Source: Flavobacteriales bacterium UBA4660
GTDB taxonomy: Bacteria > Bacteroidota > Bacteroidia > Flavobacteriales_D > Sanyastnellaceae
DNA length: 11,183 nt
Assembly (NCBI GenBank): GCA_002405435.1
Contig: DHLU01000057.1
Coordinates: 15,424 to 26,606, forward strand
Direction: 5' to 3'
Shown: positions 6,772 through 11,183 of the stretch, piece by piece
Layout of the letters: the number at the start of each line of letters is the position of its first letter
Position numbering within the stretch: position 1 is the first letter of the stretch
The notes under the pieces: generated by a model
What the model saw: the letters and a program-made list of their open reading frames with translations, nothing else
Told to the model about the DNA's origin: nothing
The model's database searches: none
Program-made: the position numbers and the translations under genes

Positions 6772-8378
6772 ATAAATTATTCGCTCTCCTATGGGCCGGC
6801 ACATGCATGACCACCCTGCTGCGGGCCCAACAAATCATAGAACCGAAGATTGAGCAGGTAACGGTCTATACGCGCGGAGCCGAAATCCAGCACAGGGGCA
6901 TGTGCGGCCTGGATGCCGGAAAAAACACCGTGGTGTTTTCGGGATTGTCACCCGATCTGAATCCCAACAGCATCGTGTTGGAGGTAAGTCCGGGCAACCT
7001 GACATTGCTCTCGGTTACATCCCAGACCAATTACCTGCGGTCTGTCAAGGACCACGCAGGAATTTCATCGGGAAAAGATTCACTCGAGGCTATCACCGAC
7101 AAGATGGACCTGCTGACGCTGCAGATTGAAGTGCTCAACAGCGAAAAGAATATGCTGTTTCGTAACGAATCTATCGGAGGAACGGCCAACAACGTGCCGG
7201 TTGCTGAGATAGCGCGAGCCGCGGATTTTTACCGAAACCGCATGAATGAAATCAACCTGCTGCTCTCGCAGTACAAAAAGCAGCTACTGCAATTCGAGTC
7301 GAGGAAAACGGCGTTCACCCGTCAGCTGGCAGAACTGAATGCACAGTTCAACCCACCCACCTCCGACATCACCGTTGTGGTTGTGGCGAACTCGGCTGCA
7401 CCGGAGGCCTCTTTCAGCATCAAGTACCTCGTCGATCAGGCCGGCTGGGCACCGAAATACGATGTGAGGGCAGAAAACATAGAAGGCCCTGTTCAATTAA
7501 TCTACCGTGCCAATGTTTTTAACAACAGCGGCATACACTGGAATGAGGTCAAAATGAAACTCTCCACGGCCGATCCGCTGCTCGGAGCTGAAAAACCCAC
7601 CCTCGAAACCTGGGATGTGGCCGATCTGAACGAGCAGATACGCCTGACAGACGTCGCCATCGCAGCACCCAACAGGCGTTTTCTTGACAACGAAAAAAAT
7701 GCAGCCGCTGATGTAGCCTTCGTTCAGCTCAACGTGGCAGAACTGAGTACGGAGTTTGAAATTACGCTGCCCTACACCGTGTTGTCTGATTCCAAACCCT
7801 ATACAGTCGATGTAACAGCGTACTCGCTGCCGGCCGTCTATGAGCATTTCGCAGCACCCAAGGCCGATACAGACGCCTTTCTGACCGCCAAGATTACCGG
7901 ATGGGCCGACCTCAACCTGGTCAGCGGGCAGGCCAGCGTCTACTTTGCCGGCACCTACCTCGGGCAGTCACTTATCAACACCGCATCGGTAGAAGACACC
8001 CTTGCCATCTCACTGGGGCGCGACAAAAAAGTCATGCTCCGCCGCGAAAAACTGGTAGAGCTCAATAAGCGGCAATTCATCGGAAACAATGAAAAAGAAA
8101 CCTTCTATTTTGAAACAACTGTGCGCAACAACCGCGACAAACCTATTGCACTTGAACTGGCAGACCAGTTACCCATTTCCACCGATGGTGACATTCTGGT
8201 AGAAAGTCTTGAAGTCAGCGACGGTGTGGTAGACAAACATACCGGCCGGGTTACGTGGCGGATTGCTCTCGAACCCGGCACGTCTAAAAAAGTGACACTG
8301 GGTTATTCTATCCGGAGTCCGAAGGGTGCCGCGCTCCGCAAACAAAAATTCAGGAGTGTCTCGAGTCCGTCTTTCTGA
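6768..8378 (+). CDS. MuiA-family protein with DUF4140 and DUF4139 domains
   Basis: The 536-residue product begins with a signal peptide (about 1-20, LLRAQ). Residues about 24-90 show the N-terminal DUF4140 pattern (KIEQVTVYTRGAEI, then an FSGLSP-type turn). A helical, probably coiled-coil segment (about 104-195) follows, and the DUF4139 domain starts near 215 with IKYLVDQAGWAPKYDVRA and a downstream NNSGIHWNEVKMKLSTADP, which is the family signature. The C-terminus ends in the usual beta-strand pattern (EPGTSKKVTLGYSI). Families with this layout are named after mucoidy inhibitor A, a Salmonella locus that reduces capsule-dependent mucoidy when overexpressed; no biochemical activity is established that I know of. 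It is probably periplasmic or surface exposed. It overlaps the barrel gene by four bases upstream, and its 3' end overlaps the possible starts of the glycosyltransferase gene. Confidence 0.92.
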   Translation: MNKLFALLWAGTCMTTLLRAQQIIEPKIEQVTVYTRGAEIQHRGMCGLDAGKNTVVFSGLSPDLNPNSIVLEVSPGNLTLLSVTSQTNYLRSVKDHAGISSGKDSLEAITDKMDLLTLQIEVLNSEKNMLFRNESIGGTANNVPVAEIARAADFYRNRMNEINLLLSQYKKQLLQFESRKTAFTRQLAELNAQFNPPTSDITVVVVANSAAPEASFSIKYLVDQAGWAPKYDVRAENIEGPVQLIYRANVFNNSGIHWNEVKMKLSTADPLLGAEKPTLETWDVADLNEQIRLTDVAIAAPNRRFLDNEKNAAADVAFVQLNVAELSTEFEITLPYTVLSDSKPYTVDVTAYSLPAVYEHFAAPKADTDAFLTAKITGWADLNLVSGQASVYFAGTYLGQSLINTASVEDTLAISLGRDKKVMLRREKLVELNKRQFIGNNEKETFYFETTVRNNRDKPIALELADQLPISTDGDILVESLEVSDGVVDKHTGRVTWRIALEPGTSKKVTLGYSIRSPKGAALRKQKFRSVSSPSF

Positions 8379-10224
8379 CATAAAACCAGTGTTGCGTTAC
8401 CTGCCTTGGCTGGTGCTGCTTACAGGGGTCGCGCTGCGTGCATGGCGCTTCCTGTCTATTCCCTATACCTACGATGAGTACAGCGGACTGTGGCGGCTGG
8501 GCACCGGCACCTATGCCGATATGCTCCGCGACGGAGTGATGCAGGATGCACATCCGCCACTATATATGGTTTTTTTGAAGGCCTGGACCGCAGTCGGAGG
8601 TTTCTCTGCCCCGTGGGTAAAACTACCCTTTGTGCTCAGTGGTATGGCTGCGGTCTACCTCTGTTACCTGGTCGGGAAAAAATGGTTTTCCGCCGGCACC
8701 GGCGTGCTGGCTGCGGCCATGCTGGCCGTGGTACAGGAGGGCATTATGCACAGCCAGATAGCCCGGCCCTATGCCTTCGGATTGTTGTTTATTTTGCTCG
8801 CGGCCCTGACCCTGCATCCGCTCTGTGTAAAGCCCGGCTTACGCCGCGCGCTGTGGTTTGCCTTTATGCTGGCGCTGTGTGCCTATACCCACCACTTCAG
8901 TATGCTGGCGGCAGCCTGGATGTGGGTAGCGTCTTTTTTACTTTTTGTCCCTGCCCGCAAATACCTGTTGGTTGCTGCCGCATTAGCGATGCTGCTATAT
9001 GCACCCAACCTGTATATCCTAAGAGCGCAGTTGGCCATGGGTGGTATTGGCACCGTGCTGGCCCCTCCGGACTTTGATTTTTTCACACAGTATGCCGCCT
9101 ATGTGTTTCACTTCTCCTGGGTGTTTGCCGCCTGCACGGGAATGGCTTTGCTGCTCTCGCGCAGCAACGGAGCATCTGCCCACCGGCGGGCCACCGGCCT
9201 CTTCCTGATTACGGCGACTGGCACCCTGCTCACGGGTACGCTCTATTCCCACTGGGTAGCACCGGTCATGCAACCGCGGGTACTTTTTTTTGTATTGCCT
9301 TTGTGGTTCTTGCTTCTTTTCAACCGGGCAGGCGCCACCACCGGATGGAAATACGCACTGTCTGCTTTGCTCATCCTTACATCCGGAAGTGTGAGCCTGA
9401 TCTGTGAACGTCAGTACTACACGCAGTTTTACCATGACGGATTCAGCGGCGTGCTAAAAGCCTCGAGCGCAGATAGCGCATCTCCTCCTCCGGTGCGGGT
9501 GCTCGCCTATTCGCCTGATATTCTGCGCAGACAGACCCTGCCCTCCGAAGGCATTATCAACCCCGATAGTCTGTGGAACTGGTGCGACTACCAGACCTTT
9601 GCCGACACCGTGCGCTGCAAAGCGCTCCATTTCGGATGGACCACGCAGTACTACAGGCCTCCGGTGGAGTTTCTGGCCATGGTACATCAGCGCTTCGGCA
9701 TACTGGAATCACAGTCGAATTTTTTCAATGCCTCGCTATACCGGCTGGGCTCATCCTCAGAAGCACCGGGGCTCATGCTGTACCCCGTGCATGCCACCGA
9801 TTCGGCCATGCATTTCACTGCCGACCGCGAATTCGGACTGACCCACGAAATTCCTGCAGCCGAACTGGCCACCAGACCTTATGACCTTGTCTATGCTTCG
9901 GTCGACTTAACCATTGCCGATACCACCGGGGAGGCTTTGCTTGTAGCAGAATTGTTGCGCGACGGACAGCCCTATGCATGGACAGGCAGACAGCTTGAAG
10001 CCTTTGTCTGCGATCCCTCAGATACGGCCACCGCCTGGATAGGCGTTTACACCCCCGATGTCTTCAAACATACGACGGGCACTTTCACATGGAAATTGTA
10101 TGTGTGGAACCGCGGACTTGTCTTCGATGTACATAGCATGAAGGCCGGCTCAATACCGGGCAATCCATATACCTACGCGCTGCTGGAAGACTTCCGCCCC
10201 CTGCTCTCCCCCATTGATCGCTGA
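8356..10224 (+). CDS. GT39/ArnT-like membrane glycosyltransferase (GT-C fold) with C-terminal domain
   Basis: The protein has about 622 residues. No ATG precedes the first helix, so the start must be GTG or TTG: GTG 8356 is chosen, but GTG 8326 and GTG 8389 are in frame and possible. The first helix is at about 13-33. The next loop carries YTYDE (37-41), matching the catalytic Asp-Glu loop of GT-C enzymes, then DAHPPLY (64-70) and QIARPYAFG (134-142), all typical of the GT39/PMT/ArnT group, which transfer sugars from polyprenyl-phosphate donors on the outer face of the inner membrane. About ten helices run to residue 350. The last 270 residues are soluble-looking and contain no motif I recognise. 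The 5' end overlaps the MuiA-like gene, consistent with coupling. Acceptor and sugar are unknown; a role in envelope glycan or protein glycosylation is an inference. Confidence 0.87.
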   Translation: MSRVRLSDIKPVLRYLPWLVLLTGVALRAWRFLSIPYTYDEYSGLWRLGTGTYADMLRDGVMQDAHPPLYMVFLKAWTAVGGFSAPWVKLPFVLSGMAAVYLCYLVGKKWFSAGTGVLAAAMLAVVQEGIMHSQIARPYAFGLLFILLAALTLHPLCVKPGLRRALWFAFMLALCAYTHHFSMLAAAWMWVASFLLFVPARKYLLVAAALAMLLYAPNLYILRAQLAMGGIGTVLAPPDFDFFTQYAAYVFHFSWVFAACTGMALLLSRSNGASAHRRATGLFLITATGTLLTGTLYSHWVAPVMQPRVLFFVLPLWFLLLFNRAGATTGWKYALSALLILTSGSVSLICERQYYTQFYHDGFSGVLKASSADSASPPPVRVLAYSPDILRRQTLPSEGIINPDSLWNWCDYQTFADTVRCKALHFGWTTQYYRPPVEFLAMVHQRFGILESQSNFFNASLYRLGSSSEAPGLMLYPVHATDSAMHFTADREFGLTHEIPAAELATRPYDLVYASVDLTIADTTGEALLVAELLRDGQPYAWTGRQLEAFVCDPSDTATAWIGVYTPDVFKHTTGTFTWKLYVWNRGLVFDVHSMKAGSIPGNPYTYALLEDFRPLLSPIDR

Positions 10225-10241
10225 AGCTTTGAGTATTTTTG
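10214..10241 (+). promoter_or_regulatory. Candidate promoter for the omega-amidase gene
   Basis: TATTTTTG (10234-10241) is an exact match to the Bacteroidota -7 consensus TAnnTTTG. A TTG at 10214-10216, preceded by A, lies 17 bases upstream and could serve as the -33 box; it overlaps the last codons of the glycosyltransferase gene. A start site a few bases downstream would give a leader of about 25 bases before the ATG at 10270. This suggests the amidase gene can be expressed apart from the upstream cluster, although read-through is also possible since no terminator separates them. Confidence 0.45.
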
Positions 10242-10269
10242 ATACCTCACCCCATCTGCGTACCGTCTG

Positions 10270-11058
10270 ATGAAAGACCTTCACATCACCCTCATACAAA
10301 GCGTTCAACACTGGCATAATCCTGAGGCCAACCGCAGGCATTTTGCCGGCAAGATTGCGCTCGCTGGAACTACTGACATCATCGCTCTCCCGGAAATGTT
10401 TACGACAGGCTTTACCATGCAGACGGAATATGCAGAAGACTGGAGTGGTGGAGACTGTGAGAGTCTGGCATGGATGAAGGATCACGCTGCTTCAGCCGGT
10501 GCGCACCTGTGCGGAAGCATAGCCGTGCGCGAAGGCGGTTCATGTTACAACCGCTTGCTGTGGGTACAGCCTGATGGCCACTGGTATACGTACGACAAGC
10601 GCCACCTCTTTTCTATGGCCGGCGAGCACGAAAAGTACCGGCCGGGCCAAAGCCTGCTGGTGACTGAAGTAGCCGGCTGGCGTATCAGGCCTTTAATCTG
10701 CTACGACCTGCGCTTTCCGGTATGGAGCCGCAACCATTGGTCTGAAGGCCGTGCTGCCTACGACGTATTGCTTTACATAGCCAACTGGCCCGTTCCGCGG
10801 ATCGCAGCTTGGAAAACCCTGCTCCATGCCAGGGCGATAGAAAATGCCTGCTACGCTGCAGGACTCAACCGCGTGGGCACAGACGGCAACGGGATGGAGT
10901 ACTCAGGTGATTCACTGGTGTGTGATTTCAGGGGTAATACATTATTGCACAGCCAGCAAGACGAACTTATGCAAACGGTACTGGTCGCCCATACTTTGGA
11001 AGAATACCGCTCAAAGTTTCCCGGTCTTCGCGACGCAGATCCTTTTCAACTCGTTTAA
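10270..11058 (+). CDS. yafV: Omega-amidase, YafV/Nit2-type nitrilase-superfamily enzyme
   Basis: The 262-residue protein has the nitrilase-fold catalytic set: Glu42 in LPEMFTTGF, Lys110 in YDKRHLF, Cys144 in ICYDLRFPVWSRN, and the structural Glu120 in GEHEKY. The long blocks YDKRHLFSMAGEH, CYDLRFPVWSRN, ARAIENACYAAG and NRVGTDGNG, and the end EEYRSKFPGLRDADPF, match E. coli YafV closely as I remember it. Such enzymes hydrolyse the omega-amide of 2-oxoglutaramate (and 2-oxosuccinamate) to 2-oxoglutarate plus ammonia; the substrate is the keto-product formed when glutamine donates its amino group. It should act in the cytoplasm together with the YbdL-type aminotransferase encoded at 4803. The gene is 45 bases after the glycosyltransferase and is followed after 85 bases by a strong terminator. 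No Shine-Dalgarno sequence is visible before the ATG. Confidence 0.94.
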   Translation: MKDLHITLIQSVQHWHNPEANRRHFAGKIALAGTTDIIALPEMFTTGFTMQTEYAEDWSGGDCESLAWMKDHAASAGAHLCGSIAVREGGSCYNRLLWVQPDGHWYTYDKRHLFSMAGEHEKYRPGQSLLVTEVAGWRIRPLICYDLRFPVWSRNHWSEGRAAYDVLLYIANWPVPRIAAWKTLLHARAIENACYAAGLNRVGTDGNGMEYSGDSLVCDFRGNTLLHSQQDELMQTVLVAHTLEEYRSKFPGLRDADPFQLV

Positions 11059-11143
11059 TTCCACCGCTTCCTCACTGAACGCGGGATCATCGAACCCATA
11101 TCCGAATAAATCCTCACTGGCGGCAATAACGAAGACTGACCGC

Positions 11144-11180
11144 AAAAAAAAAGGAGAAGCCGAGGCTTCTCCTTTTTTTT
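11144..11180. terminator. Intrinsic terminator, probably bidirectional
   Basis: A perfect 8-bp stem, GGAGAAGC (11153-11160) with GCTTCTCC (11165-11172), closes a CGAG tetraloop of the stable CNNG type. It is followed by eight Ts (11173-11180) and preceded by nine As (11144-11152), so the hairpin with a U-tract forms on either strand. On the plus strand it lies 85 bases after the omega-amidase stop and should end that transcript. On the minus strand it could end transcription of a gene coming from beyond the right edge. Confidence 0.93.
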
Positions 11181-11183
11181 AAA

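Noticed and set aside
10844..11182. Plus-strand open frame overlapping the end of the omega-amidase and running through the terminator
   Set aside because: It reads the amidase gene in another frame and then translates the hairpin and poly-T tract; the product has low-complexity composition and no motif.

Overview
The window looks like a chromosomal piece of a moderately GC-rich member of the Bacteroidota. The evidence is a large secreted protein of the BNR/Asp-box type common in gliding and type IX secreting Bacteroidota, a small outer-membrane barrel that distantly resembles PorP/SprF, candidate promoters of the Bacteroidota TAnnTTTG type, and little sign of Shine-Dalgarno sequences before the starts. 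I see no phage genes, insertion sequences, CRISPR arrays, tRNA or rRNA genes. Coding density is very high and no gap reaches 300 bases.

Layout. Bases 1-1855 hold the first 618 codons of a minus-strand gene for an exported beta-propeller protein with Asp boxes; its 3' end lies off the left edge. It diverges from a plus-strand gene for an unrecognised four-helix membrane protein (1914-2456). From 2514 to 10224 six plus-strand genes lie almost end to end: a long exported MORN-like repeat protein, a VTT/DedA-type (SNARE-associated) membrane protein, a methionine/glutamine aminotransferase of the YbdL type, an outer-membrane barrel-like protein, a MuiA/DUF4139 protein and a GT39-like membrane glycosyltransferase. 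Junctions are +2, +25, +10, an ATGA overlap and a short overlap, so one operon is likely. After 45 bases with a candidate promoter comes a YafV-type omega-amidase (10270-11058). The window closes with a strong hairpin flanked by an A tract and a T tract, a probable bidirectional terminator.

How the genes may work together. The aminotransferase and the omega-amidase form a recognised biochemical pair. The first can use glutamine to re-aminate keto-acids such as the methionine precursor 2-oxo-4-methylthiobutanoate. The second hydrolyses the resulting 2-oxoglutaramate to 2-oxoglutarate and ammonia, pulling the reaction forward. The other genes of the cluster all encode envelope or exported proteins (repeat protein, lipid-transport-like VTT protein, barrel, MuiA-like protein, GT-C glycosyltransferase). 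A shared envelope role is an inference from position only. I found no unmistakable new system. The least explained parts are the MORN protein, the barrel/MuiA pair and the C-terminal domain of the glycosyltransferase.
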